Source: Brienomyrus brachyistius
Lineage: Eukaryota > Chordata > Actinopteri > Osteoglossiformes > Mormyridae
Reading direction: 5' to 3'
NCBI RefSeq assembly: GCF_023856365.1
Contig: NC_064540.1
Span: forward strand, 8,346,501-8,410,500
DNA: 64,000 bases
Both the position numbers and the translations under genes were made by a program. The notes beneath the pieces were generated by a model. It saw only the letters and a program-made list of their open reading frames with translations, was not told the origin of the DNA and did no database searches. Positions within the stretch are counted from its first letter, which is position 1. Each line of letters begins with the position of its first letter. This document shows, in pieces, positions 26,032-39,300 of the stretch.

Positions 26032-29000
26032 GGTGGGGATCAGTCCTCCAACCCTGGGGGTGTGAGGCAACGGCGCTAAATGCTCCCTTTTTTTCCATTT
26101 CACGACGGGGTTATTATTTCACGGGGTGGCATGGTGGTGCAGTGGTTAGCACTGTTGCCTCACACCTCTGACCCGGGTTCGAGTCTCCGACTGGGTCACA
26201 TGTATGCGAAGTTTGCATGTTCTCCCCATGTCGTCGTGGGGTTTCCTCCGGGTACTCCAGTTTCCCCCCACAGCCAAAAAACATGCTGAGGCTAATTGGA
26301 GTTGCTAAATTGCCCGTAGGTGTGCATGTGTGAGTGAATGGTGTGTGAGTGTGCCCTGCGATGGGCTGGCCCCCCATCCTGGGTTGTTCCCTGCCTCGTG
26401 CCCATTGCTTCTGGGATAGGCTCCGGACCCCCCGCGACTCAGTAGAATAAGCGGTTTGGAAAATGGATGGATGGATGGGTTATTAGTTCACATAAACAAT
26501 TCATATAAGTGAAACTGAAGCAGACACCCGCTTATGATATTGTATAATTTCCGGCAAACTGCCAGTAGTCAGTGCTGGATTTAGGGTTCAGGTGGCATGG
26601 AGTTTTCCCAGGGTGCCGTACCAGCTTGACACCGCATTGGCAGTCTTGCGTCGCTACTCTCGATTGCGTTGTTTCTCTGGGCAGAAGTTCCTGAGCAGGT
26701 TGGGAACGTTTTTGCTTGTTTCGGGTTGCAATGGAAGATCATTGGAGTTTTCGTTGGGTTGGGCAAAGGAGTACAGAGTGGAACTCTTCGGTGACACTGT
26801 GTCTGTCATGTCTGCCGCAAAATGGTCACAGATGCTTCCGGTATGATCAGTATGTTCTGTTGATTGTATAATCGGTCTCGTAACTTTCAGGTTGAAATGC
26901 TGAAACGCCATGAGGGTGGAGCTGTACGGACAAGGTTTCCAGGCTGCTTGCTAATGCTTTAGCACTGCAGTGGACCGTGAAGTGCAGGGAACCGGGACCC
27001 ATCAAGAGGGGCTGTAAGCAGGAAGCGGCAGCTATATTTTGCAGGTGTTCATTCAACCACAGGGAATGCATCACATTAGCACAGGGGTCACCACACTGTA
27101 CAAACACGGCGAACTGACAAACCACACGTGACAATTAGCGGATTCATTAGTAAAGTATGAAATGACATTTTAAAGCAGCTCAGTTTCTTAGACCGTATCG
27201 TGGGGCTTGGTGAATCGCTGCACTTCCCAGAGTTCCCGGGTTTTGCTGGACGTATGTGTGATGAATCTCACTGTCCAGCTCTGGAGGAGAAGTCTTCTCC
27301 ATTTTTCATACTTATCCCATGAACTGATCAGTGACAGCCTCGGCCTTGCTGTACACATGCGAGTCCCGCGTGACATTGTTAGCCTCTCTATCTTTATTCC
27401 ATCACGCACTGCCACTATTGTGTTATTGCCGATTAACGCCCACTACTTAAGGAACTGTAGGAGAATGTGTCCATCTTCTTATATTCTCTCCCTGACATCA
27501 AGCCATTTGCTTTTTTAAAAAGTGTTGATAGTTGGACAGGAGCATCTCATGCATTCAGATTCCTGGTCAGCATTCAGGTCATCAAAAACAATTTCTGATG
27601 TATGTAGCTTGGCTGGGGGAGAGTGATATTTATTGCCCAGCCAGAGATGTGCCGCTTGTCTGTGCAGGCCTTCCGGTCAGATTTATACACTGTTGTGTGA
27701 TTGATTTCTTTCATTAGCTTTGCATGCATGGTCGCAATAATGTTTTCTTGGTGGATTATACAACAGTTGTATAATTTGGTTTTTGGAAAATTTCATTTTA
27801 AAAAGTTTTCTTTGGTTAACTGAAGCATCTATCAAACTGGTTTATTCCTGCGTTCCCAGCTGCTGTATCTGTCATTATATGGGCTTCAGCCTGAATATGC
27901 GCCTTCGATGGTGAGTCCATGTTGGTCAGCAGAAATATGCAAACCTTCACCCCGTCTCTGGTCCCCAGAACCTTGACAATGTCATAAACTGCTGCAGAGA
28001 CACTGCAAGTTAAACCAATTATGCACTTAATCTGAATTTCTAATTCATATTTCTTTTTAATTATGCTATTCTGCAAAGAATACGGTTGCATATTAATGGC
28101 AATAAATGGTCTATTCATTCTCCTCTGCTGTGGATGATTTCCACAGTTTTAATTTTAAATTTATTTTTAGTGTAGATAATGATTTGTCCGCATGTACTGC
28201 GGTACTGTCTGTCTTTAATGTGCCTTAAAAATCAAACAGTTTTTATATAATTATATAATTCATTAGATAAATTATATATGTATATATGAATATACATGAA
28301 ATCGGCACATAATTGCGATCTTAGAAGAGGTGGTTGTTTTCCCCACGATCTGTAATTATGATTACGATCGTAAGCATCTCCCTCGAAAATACGCATCCGA
28401 AAGGCGCTCAGTCCTTTTAAAGTTTTATATAGCTCTCTACTCAGTGCAGTAAATGCTTAGCAAGGGATCCGCAAGAAAATTAGGCCGAGATGAGAAGCCA
28501 TTAAAGTGAATAAGAATGCGGATGGATGTTAAAGTATCCCGGGGGCGGTGGGGGGTTTCTGCCATGCCCCCGTCATCGAGCTGCTTTGGAAAAACATCCT
28601 TTTGCCACAGTAACTCTTGCCATGAGACCCGTCAGTCTGGGAGCAGGCCTTCGTATTGCAGACTGCTTTCCCGCGTTGAGCGTGTGACCAGCCGGAGGAT
28701 GCCCATTTTTGGCCATTGCCATGACATCACCGCTCGCCGGGGGCTTGGTGACCTCCCATGACACTAAGCACCAGCTTTGGTCCCTCTCGCCTCCTCGTCT
28801 TCCCCACCCTCACGGCGCCCCGGTCCCGGCCCGGATCCACGTCTCCTCCTCTCCGCTGTCAGAAAGACGCACATCTTTCCGTTGGTATGGCTACGAGGTT
28901 ATTTCTGCGTGAGGCTTAGGTCTGTGGCAGCTTGTCATTATGTTGCTCTTATATGTAGTGGTGCAGAGAGGCAGGCGCTCGCCAGCTTCTGGCTGTCGGG

Positions 29001-32000
29001 CTTTTACAAGCTGACATTTGCAGACGATAAGGGCCTTATTTTTAGCTTCTGTGAGGAACGGCATTTTGTTATCCGCCCAAAACACTCTTGGGGGCTTAGG
29101 TCTCTATTAATCTGCTTTGTTCTTGGCATGTTTACTCCGACTGTGTGTGGGGCGGGGGGGCTCCTGTATGTTAAAGATGGCCTACCTACATGGAATTATA
29201 GAAAGAGCTTGGCCGTATTGAGCCTGTGTGAAACGCCTCTTAGAGGTGAACGCTGTGCTTTTAAACAGGGTGAGGCAAACACATCGGAGTCATTTTTCAT
29301 GTGTGGGGATTGAGATCATGGGTGCTGGGGAAGGGGTCCTTCACACACCTCCCTTATTGAATGCTGATGTGCGAAGATGTGCTTCATGGGTGGCAACACG
29401 AGAGACAAATCGAGGCCAAGGAGGCGGAGCATCCCCTGTTGAGAACGGCGTACCCTCTCCTGGTTCTCTCCACATGTGTGCGCACTCCAGGCTGCCTAGC
29501 TTTAGGGCTGATGGATCAGGTCAAAGGTCATGGGTGGCATCGTCACCGACAGCAGATCGGGTTGTGGGTGGGGTCATCGCTGGCCCCATTACCTCATTAA
29601 TGTTTTATTCATTTATTGTGCAAACCTTTTTATCTAAAGCAATGTAATTTTTTTTTTTTATGAAAGCAAGGTCAGACACTCCCTGGAGTAAAGGGCGGCT
29701 AGGGGCCACGCAGGGGTCTAATGGTGAAATCACTGTGCCCGGATCCATCATCACCACATCACAATTGCTGAGCAATTGAGCAATTAAGATTAAGAGTAAC
29801 ATAAAGATTAAGGTGAACTTAATTGATCCCAGGAGGAAAGCTCTTGTCTACAGGGGCACTACGTCCGGCCCCTTCAAATCTCTCTAACATAATTATTTGC
29901 ATGAATTCCCTCACTCTCTGGCTGGACCCCAGAAAGGGCAGGTGGGGGTATATGTGGGGATGGGGGCAGCTTTGGCTGGGCTCTTCGGACCCTGCTTATG
30001 GAAGAAAAGTAATGGCTCTGTGTGTAATGGTCGCTTTGGGCCTGGCTGCAGCCAGGGTTAATGAACTTTGATGCATGGCTTGTGGTTTCTTTAGATAAAT
30101 TTGCCCCCCTGATCTGCACAGTTGTGAGAAAAACCCAGCAGTTATTTATCATCTTGGATTTAATGGGTATAATGGCCACCCCGTGTTATAAGGACTCTCT
30201 TAGGTTGGTCATTCTCACTGACCCTTAGCGAGGTGTTCCAGCAGCTTGGCAAGAAGGTTAACATTCGGGGCACTGGGCCACCTGTGTGGGGCTGCTGAAG
30301 TTGGGCCCCCCTGGTGGCTATAAGCAGTCACTACACTAAGGGGCGCCCCAAAGCAACTGTTTAAGTGGTTTCCCAGAAACAATTAACACCCCACCCCCCA
30401 CCCCCCCCCCCGGCTGCAAAGATGTCTTCCTGCCTGCATAATTTTTCAGGGTCTGTCGTTCAGCATACACAGGGTCGGGGTGGTGTTAGGGTTAGGGTGG
30501 GGGGTCACTTATGGTGGAATCTCAGGGTTGCAGGGAACAGCTCTGCCACTGAAGTCGAGGGATGACTCTCTTGCTTCTGTGTAAAGCTGTGGTGGTTTTC
30601 TTTCAAAAAAACGGTGAGCACTGATGTGACCTGGATTCGGAAGAAGCTTATGGGCGCGGACGGCTCTCGGGGGGCGTAAGCAAGTCCGGGGCTGGGGGGG
30701 GGGGTTCCCCTTTGCCTCCTCACTGTGGGCGAGGGGAGCAGCTTTCACTGTATAATCTGTGGCCTGATGGTGTCCTGCAGAGATTCCAGGGGGTCGCGTG
30801 GGACACCGAGGAACCAATGAGACCGGGAGGCTTCCACATTCGACACGTAAACAAATCGATAAATAATTAAGGCCGTGTTTTTATTTCTATTCCCAAATAA
30901 CAGAAGTGTTTGTGTTCAGCAGATGGCGGATTCTAATTTTCATGAGCCGAACCTCAAAGTCTGCAGCTTCATGCAAGAAAACATGAAGAGAAGAGTATAT
31001 GAAAACAACAACAGTTGGTATTAGTCTGGGTGCTTAGCTAATGAAGAGAGACATGGCAGAAATGCATCCATTATAAAGACACGGATTTAAAAGTCAAGAA
31101 AAGCAGGTATTTAAAGTCACAAATGAAAGAGTGTTGTAACATGGCCTAAAAATATGTATTAAAGCGTTATACTGAACTGGAGGGAAAGAAAAGGAGAGAA
31201 TGTTCAAAAATGGGCAACTAAAAGCAAGAAAAACGACTCAGTGCCTCAAAGAAAAATATCTTTCAGCGATATGTCATTTAGCAAACCTCCACTCAGGAAA
31301 TCCTGTGTTGTTTATTAAAACAGTTTGGAATAAATCCACTGTCAAGCTGGAGAAACATGCAAAGTGTTTCTCTAAAGGGAAAGGAGACAAAGAAGAGTTA
31401 ACTGGCTTAGACTTCATTACTGCGATAATTCTGGAGTGGAGCCGGGTTAGATTGCACTGTTCAGGTCCCAGCAGCTCTCCACTGAAAAGGCGCAATTAGT
31501 AAAAACTTCTTGTAGTGCAGTAATTGGAATTTTAATGAAATGAGCCAGAACAGGACCAAAGAAATTTCTTTTGAAGGAAATCCTAAAGTCCAGGATCTGA
31601 GTTGGGGGTGGTTGATGGGATAAACGGGAGCTGATGCAAAAAAATTTGGTGTAGTTTTTTTTTGTGGTATCACCGAAAGTGTCACCGAATCCTCTGCCAT
31701 GTAAGGATTTGCATGGTGGCTGGTAAAATGACTGACCAATCATGACCTCTGAGGCTGAGCACGTGGGCATGCATCTCCCTGCATGTGTGCCGCGCGATCT
31801 GACGATGATGCAGCCCACATGGATAGATCACATCGTTTCATTCCCTCAATCATTAAAGCGACTCTTATGGGTTGGGCATGTAATCACTTGGCTCTGCAGT
31901 TTGGGGTCCTTACCTCTATGAAAATAAACGGCGATTTTGAAGAGCATTGAGATATTTATAATTACAGTTTGAAAGGAGGCTGAAAGGGGCCCGTATGTGG

Positions 32001-35000
32001 GACTTGGTCTTTTCTGGGGGCATGGTTAGCTTACCGAGAGGTGGACAATAAAGAATGAGTCACAGTGACAGGCTTGTCACATCCGGGGGCCGTGGAGACC
32101 ACCCAGCGGAGCGTGCTGGGGGGGAGGGGGGGGTCCATCAGTCACTCCCCAGCTGAGATTGGGGACCCTGCCGGATTGACTGCTGTTATTTTTCCAGCAG
32201 GCAAAAGCCAGTTCATCAGCGGAGTGCCTGGGTGACAAGGCATAATTTATCACATCCGGAGACAAAAGGCTGTCGCCAGGGAGGTTCCCGCTGAGATTAT
32301 CACATGGACTTTCTCCCTCGTTCTTTCGCCAGTGAAAGACCTGCCGTGGTTAAACAGATGAAACGCATAGGCGTCTATTTTCAACACTGAAGAGCAAAAC
32401 ATAAAATATTGAGATTTTGAACTAAATGGAAGACATAAATAAGGCCCGGAAATCTTTATCACTTCTCATCGATTTATCTTTCAAATGTGCATCAGAGACC
32501 AAGCCGAAAAGAATTGGCTTGTTGTTGGAAAATGCATCTATAGCATCTATGTTTTATTTTACTTGAGGTTCTGAGATGCTGGTTTTCCAAGGGTGATGTT
32601 TGGAGACAATTAATCATTCATTCTGTCCATGGGTACAGTGAACATCCCCTTGCATCTTTCCGGTGTCACAAATCCCATAACTCTCGCAAGTCAAGACAAG
32701 CAAGACAAACGATGGTGTCACATGCTGTCTTCTGGGTAGGATGGCCAACCAAGTGACATGGGGATGCACCCCTTACTGAAAGTAATCTGTTTACTTGTGA
32801 AGACAACATAGCATCATATTGCGAGCATTAATGAGAATTCCTGGCTCCTAGTTGTTAAACTTCATCCAGCAAGGGCCAGAAATACATCATCTGTGGAGAA
32901 TTGTGTTCTTCGTTTGGTGGAATAAACCCCGTGGTTTCATCTCATTTAGGGAGCACGAGTTCAAACTTGTGCCTGGCATCAGGCAATTATGGTGTTACCT
33001 CAATTAATGCATAATAACTTGAAAGTACTTCTTTAAGGCTGACCTTTGACCCTCTAAAAGTACATGCACATTTGTGATGGACGTGCGAGGGGCGAGCGGT
33101 CAATCGTAGGACCATTCGTCATTTCCTGCGATCATTATTTTAGCATTTTCACTACCTTTCAGTGAATCATCTTGCCTCAGTGTAGCAGCCTATTAAAGAC
33201 ACAGAATTCTTAGCCTTTTAAAATATGCATAATTTGGGGAAAAAAAATTACAGCCTTTGTAGTGATAGCAAAATGGTGCAATAAAACACAGGCTCCATTC
33301 TCACTAGGGTGTCAGCCTAGATTTGTTTATTTTTATTTATTGCATTTTCTCTCGGGTTTTGCGTAATAGATTTTAATTAATTTTAAAATAATGCTGGACT
33401 TCTGTTCGACTTTGTGAGGTGGTACACACCACTGCTGCCACTTTGCTTCCTCATTTGTGCCAGCATATGGCTTAGGAGCACATTACGAAATGCTTGAAAT
33501 CACACCACACCACTTGACAGTAGTCCTAGTGTAATGGGTTGCATGTCATTCCCATGCAGAGGGAACCAGTATGGGGTCATGGAATTTTTTAGGTCAAAAT
33601 ACACCTTCAGGCAAAGTCTTCAGATGTGCAAAGAGGGTCATAAATATAGTTATATTAGTGCATGATGAGCATGAGATTGCGGATCAGGATCAGGCGTCTT
33701 TATATACATATACAGTGTGTGTCTAAGTGAGTTAGATCTCTGTGCCTGTATTTAGAAGGTTGTAGGTTCAAATCCTAGACAGAATATTACATCCCTGTTA
33801 CACCCTTGGGCGAGGCCCTTAACCCCCAGGCTGTTGCATAAATGACTACCTTACCCAGAGTTAGTTTAGAGCTTGTTTACACTGTATATGTGTGTTTGTG
33901 TGTTCCAAGGAGAGCATCATGGGATATGCAAAAAGAAGAATTCCAGTGTACCTGTGCTGGTGGAAATGGCACGTAAAAGCATAATTTCCAGAGTCCAGCA
34001 GGGAGTTCCTTAGTTTCTGAGCCGGGCAGGTTGTCCTCCAGGACACTTGATTCTGTTTTGGCCGGGACTGTTCCAGTTGCACAGTTCTGCGTTCCATCTA
34101 TGATGATGCTGAATGGAGCGCTGTCCTCGTGCTGCGTTCCCATCCATGTGGGATGGCCTCAGAGCCCACATCCTACAGGACCCTACCCTAATCTCTGACC
34201 CCCAACATCTTCTCACTTGCATGTTGCTCTGGACAGAAGTGTCTGTTACATAAATAAACATAAGAAATGGCCGCAGATGCACTCCTTTCTGTCTTTCTGT
34301 CGTTTTCGCTCGGTTTTGTTGTCAGAGAAGCTTGAGGGGGGTGTAATTATTTGCTTTGTTGTCCTTGAGAGAACTATTGTACTTAAAAGCAAATTAGATA
34401 ATGACATCAATTAATTCCCTATCAAGCAATTAATTCTGTAGTTTTCATAGCAACCAATCTGCTTTGCTATGTATTGAGAATTTGGAAACAGATGTGTAAC
34501 TAATATCCTTATGAATATCGAGGGAAGGCTTACCGTAGGATCATATTTACAAACGGGAATTTAGGAAAGCTATCTAATGGCTAATTTTTATGCTGTTATA
34601 CTATCCCCTTAGATGCAAATAAATAAATAAAAATCAATATTGTAGGACAGTGCTGACAGACTCCTTCTCTTCTATATGACATAAAGGTGTTTGATTGGTT
34701 GGGAATGAAGCAGGAAATCAGTGCCAGTATTCCAGGCATGTTTCCAGATGGATTCCGCCCGTGTCGCTCTGTATCTGGGGCCACAGCTGGGAGGCTTTGC
34801 TGGTGGACCCCGCTGAACTTAGTACATCTTCTCAGGGGGGGTGGTATTCACACACGATTTAGGGATGAATGATTCTGGAAGATCGTGGCTTGTCTGGATG
34901 CTGAATCAAAGCGAGGCTTTTTCTCTTCGCTGCATCTGTTGATTTTACCTTCCAGTCCCAGGCCTAGCTGGTGTGAGGAAACTGTCTCTCTGAGATTGGC

Positions 35001-36313
35001 GGCCCCTGATTAGCTAGTGGCCCCTAGCTTGAGCAGCAGCCTCATCTGGCTCTTAAAGACACTTTTCTCCTTAGATTCCACAGCCGCAGCATCTTCTTGG
35101 ACCAGGATCCCCTGATCTGTTTTGGGCATGAGTTCAGGTACTTTAGGCTGCTCGAGGGTTTGGGGAGACAAAACAGCATATTAAAATCCCGTTAGTGAGA
35201 CGGATTGCATTGCCTAGCAGCCTCGGTTATTTTGCATGCGCTATGTCCGCGTGTGCTCTGCTTGTGCAGGAATGAGCTCTACCTAGTTTGATCTCCAAGA
35301 CCTGACTTGTTTACGCGAATGACAGCGTACATCTGATGTGCTGCTTAGTTTGGTTATACTGTGTTCTTGTGTTCTGCTTGGTAATTGCATGCGTAGAACC
35401 TTCCATACTTACATGTGTGCATTAAATTTTTTACACAGGCTATTCTTGACTGATGTACATAATCAGTTCCGCAATCCCCTACGTCGGTCATGTTTCACAT
35501 TAGTCAGAGTTAGTCAGACACCTTATAGCAAAACACACATAAGCCCAAGATATACCAATAAAACGAATAAGAGATATTAAATAAATGAAAAATAGTATAA
35601 GTTTAAATTTACTTACAGGTGTATGTTGCCTTTTTGTAGCAGTGTCATAGTCTGGATTTACTTAGGTCAGTTTTACGCCAGTCAGGAGCTGTCTGTATGT
35701 ATTTGTACACTGTATTTATGCAGCTTGCGTATTGATGTGTCCTTCCTGCCGTGTTTATTTGTCAGACCTGGCGTCTCTGTGCTACCAGCTGTGTATATGC
35801 ACCAGTGTGCTGCCTGGCCTGTGAGGATCCTTGCATTTTCGGCGGCGTTCTGTAAATCGATCTCTCCTGACGAACATGGCTCCAGTCTGCCATTTCTGAA
35901 CTCCTTCGCTGCGCCGCGTTCCGTGGCAGGAAGCCTCCTTCCCCTGTGCTGTGGAAACCGGCGTGGGGGAGGGGAACGACGAGCTGGATACGTGGTGATA
36001 CTCTCTGGGGAGAAAATAAGGAAAGCTTGGAGTCAGATATGTCAGCGCGGCGGCGTATGTGGTGGACGGGGCCGGTTGGCGAGGGCAGAGCACAGCCGGC
36101 TCTCTCCCTGCGCGTTATTCGGCAAACAAAAGGCCACGCGGCGATCAAAGCCGGACAGGGATGCCGAGCTTAAAGGGGCCGCTGTCCCTTCGCAGCCCAC
36201 GCTGTCTTGGTGACAATGGAGAGCTGAAGGGGACTTAATCACCCCCCACTTAAGGTGTGTCTTCCTGCATCTTATGCTCAATCCAGTGATATTTATCCAT
36301 CAGAAACTTCTGG

Positions 36314-36346
<33 letters not shown>

Positions 36347-39300
36347 TATTACATTTCCTTTCCCATTTTCCCAGATGCCCTTTTCAGAAACATCCCTCAT
36401 TTATCACACTCCCCCCCCCCCACCCCTGTAACAGGCTGTTTGATAGTGTGCAGCTTTGCAGCTCGCGGAAGGGAGGGTTAGGGTTAGGGTCTGATCTCGT
36501 TATGGTGTGAAATCGCTCAGGGTTCAGGGGAAACTGCGCTGTGGCCCTGAACCCGGCCAAAAACCCATCAGAGTGTCTGACTTAGAACACGCTGAAAACT
36601 CTCCTGCAATAAGTGCACAGGGTTGACTGCCCCCCCCCCCCACCTGCCCACCTCTTTCCATTGCCTGTTTTTTAGTTAGCATTTTAATTAAGCAGTCTAT
36701 CAATAATCATTTCAAAAGCTTCCTGATGGGCACCGACACTTTGAAGTTCCATAAACAGTTATGTAATGCATGCAGCACAATTGGGGAAATTCGAGAAAAT
36801 TGACAATTCGCAATAATGGAAGGGCCTTTGATGACGGTTAAGGGATGTGCCCCTGACCATTAACCTCCGCAGGAACAAAACCCCCACTCTCTCACCTGAA
36901 AGCCTCATCTCCACACGGGCGGTGTTCTATAGACGTCTGTCGGTTAGGGTCTACCTTCCACACGTTGTTTCCCCCCTTAGCTGGGAGCTGAAGGAGTGAT
37001 GATTGGACTCTGAGGCAGGTGTAACCCAGCTAACCATCAAAGCGACCGTCACTGTCACAGTGCAGTGTCACAGTGCAGTGTCACAGTGCACCCCGAAGCT
37101 AGCTGCGTCTATGCTGTAATCGGAAGGTCGCCAGTTTGAATCCCACAGTTGGCAGTGTGAAATCACCATTAGGCTCTTGAGCAGGACCTAAATGAATAAC
37201 ATGTAAAATTCAAAACCAGGAGTTAGACACAGTGCTACTTATCAGCACAGATAAGTGTAAACAGAATTCGAGTATAGTCCAATGAACGGGGGTGGGGGGT
37301 TTAATTTAAAAGACGAATAAAGAATGATAGCAGTGTGTTTATAATGTCTGGGTGTATGTAGACCAGAGCTATTTAATGTTGAACTTTATGCATTTAAACC
37401 CTGTTATTCTGTATGAATGCCCTGTGTGGGCAGGAAAGCATCAATACTGAGTTTGAAAAGGTTTATTTTAACAAAACTTTCATATGAATTAAGCACAGTG
37501 TGCCAACATTGTTGATTGATGAGCCAAGCTTTTAATGACATGGTATTCATATTTGTTTAATATTATGCATAATTCCCACAGAAGCTCACCAAACTCCCTT
37601 ACATAAAACTTTCCTTGATCATAGAATGCTCTAGAAGTGATAGATGTATTTAGACGACGTGCACCTTTCGGGTCAGAGCGTGATGGAGAGACATTAAACT
37701 CCTGTGGCTGTAGCACGAGAGGGTGCGTCCTGAAGAGATCATGTCGCTAATGCATAGCAACAGCGCTCTCGAGATTCTGTCTTTTGCAGGAACATCTTAA
37801 CTGACTCGTCGTACCACTGACCAGCTGTCTGTCTTCATTGGCTATTCCTCGGTTATGGTCTCCTGGCAACCCAGGATGCTCTTTCCTTGAATTTTGCACT
37901 TGTCCTCATGGGGTTTTTGGGTTGACAGATTTTTTTGATGTTAGGTTCTAACGGTGTTTTTGTGTAGCTCTCGCTCCTCTGCTAACTCGCACCTGTTCCT
38001 GGTTTCTCACTGGAAGCTCAGCCTAGCTGCACTTGTACCTAAATTGACTCCCTCACAGCAGTATGCCTGCGATGAATTATCTGTCTCACAACAAAGCATC
38101 TGCTAAATAAATAAATGTAAATGCTTTGTACAGCAAGAGGGAATTTATGCATATTTGATTGGCACAGTGGTACCTCTGCTGTATCGAATTGCATAGCTTA
38201 CTGAAGTTGGATTCATTGCTAATCACCAGATTTGTGTTCAGTGCTTGATATGTGTGTGTAGTTCAGTGAGAATTCATGTATCTGTTATCAAAGAAAGATA
38301 AGATTGGTTGCTTGCATGCATGCAAAGCTTATGCTCCTGGTGAGGCTCGAACTCACAACCTCGGCATCGCTCCACCCGGCACTGCCATATAAGTACCGCG
38401 CGCTAACCGATTGCGCCACAGGAGCCCCTACGGGGAACAGGAGACGATCACGACACAGGAAGCGAGCTTGGAGTCTCTGGTTTGAAGCAATCAATTCACA
38501 TCAAGCTTCAGCTCCCAGGAAACGTGGAAGTGGATCTGTTTCTAAATCCTTGCTATGAAAATTCCGGTGACTTTCAGTGAGTGCTGGTAGCTTTGGGTAC
38601 TTGCAGGGTCACTCTGGTTACTGTGTCTGCACCAGGAGGGTGTAGATATCTGTGCAGGGAAGGTGGATGTCCTGGTCGTCCTTGCTCCTGCCACTTGGCG
38701 TTCTTTTGCTCTGCACCCCCCACCCCCAAGTTGTCAGCCAGCCAGAGCCCCCCCGCATCCCCCTCGACGCGCGTGTCCGCTTCCTGCCGGTGGGGGCAGG
38801 GGTTTTCCCTTTGGGAAGCTCAGATCCTCACACCCTCTTCCACACGGGCCAGGCATCGAAATCTATATCTGCTGCCTTATTTTTGCCTAAAGACTTGGGC
38901 GCAGGGTGCAATGGTGGTGTTTGCCATCGCTCAAGCTGAGCATCTGTGTGGGGTCCTCTGGGCTTGGGGCCCCTCTTGTCCACAAACAGTCAGGGGACCC
39001 CAAAGTCACTTTTTTCTTGGGATCCCAGAAACAACACACCTCCCCCTGGTCAGGTGGGACCATTCAATGGCACACGTGTTAAATAAAGGTTCAGCTTGAG
39101 TGTGAACATGAGAGCCCCCCTGGTTGAAGGGTGGGGGGGGGGGGGGCTGCTTTGTTGTCAAGGGTAAGGAAACATGCTTTTCGCTGATTGGCAGGGACAC
39201 CCAACTCGATTGCCTTATATAGCCGCAGAAATGCTTCTCTGTTTCTTGCTCATAAATGGCTCACCAGTGAAAACCTGATACTGAAATACTGCAATCCCTA

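Noticed and set aside
28777..29313. 178-codon open frame on the + strand
   Set aside because: No recognisable domain, no splice or family support, intronic, and the composition looks like translated non-coding DNA. A protein search with no hit would confirm rejection.
35623..36213. 196-codon open frame with overlapping - strand frames
   Set aside because: Open on both strands in a GC-rich patch, with no family resemblance. Most likely chance.
36475..36490. Interstitial telomere
   Set aside because: Fewer than three TTAGGG units and part of a composite repeat that recurs at 30485; not evidence of chromosome fusion.
38581..39099. 172-codon open frame just right of the tRNA gene
   Set aside because: Pro/Ser/Cys-rich chance frame in GC-rich DNA; three frames are open in the same place and none resembles a known protein.
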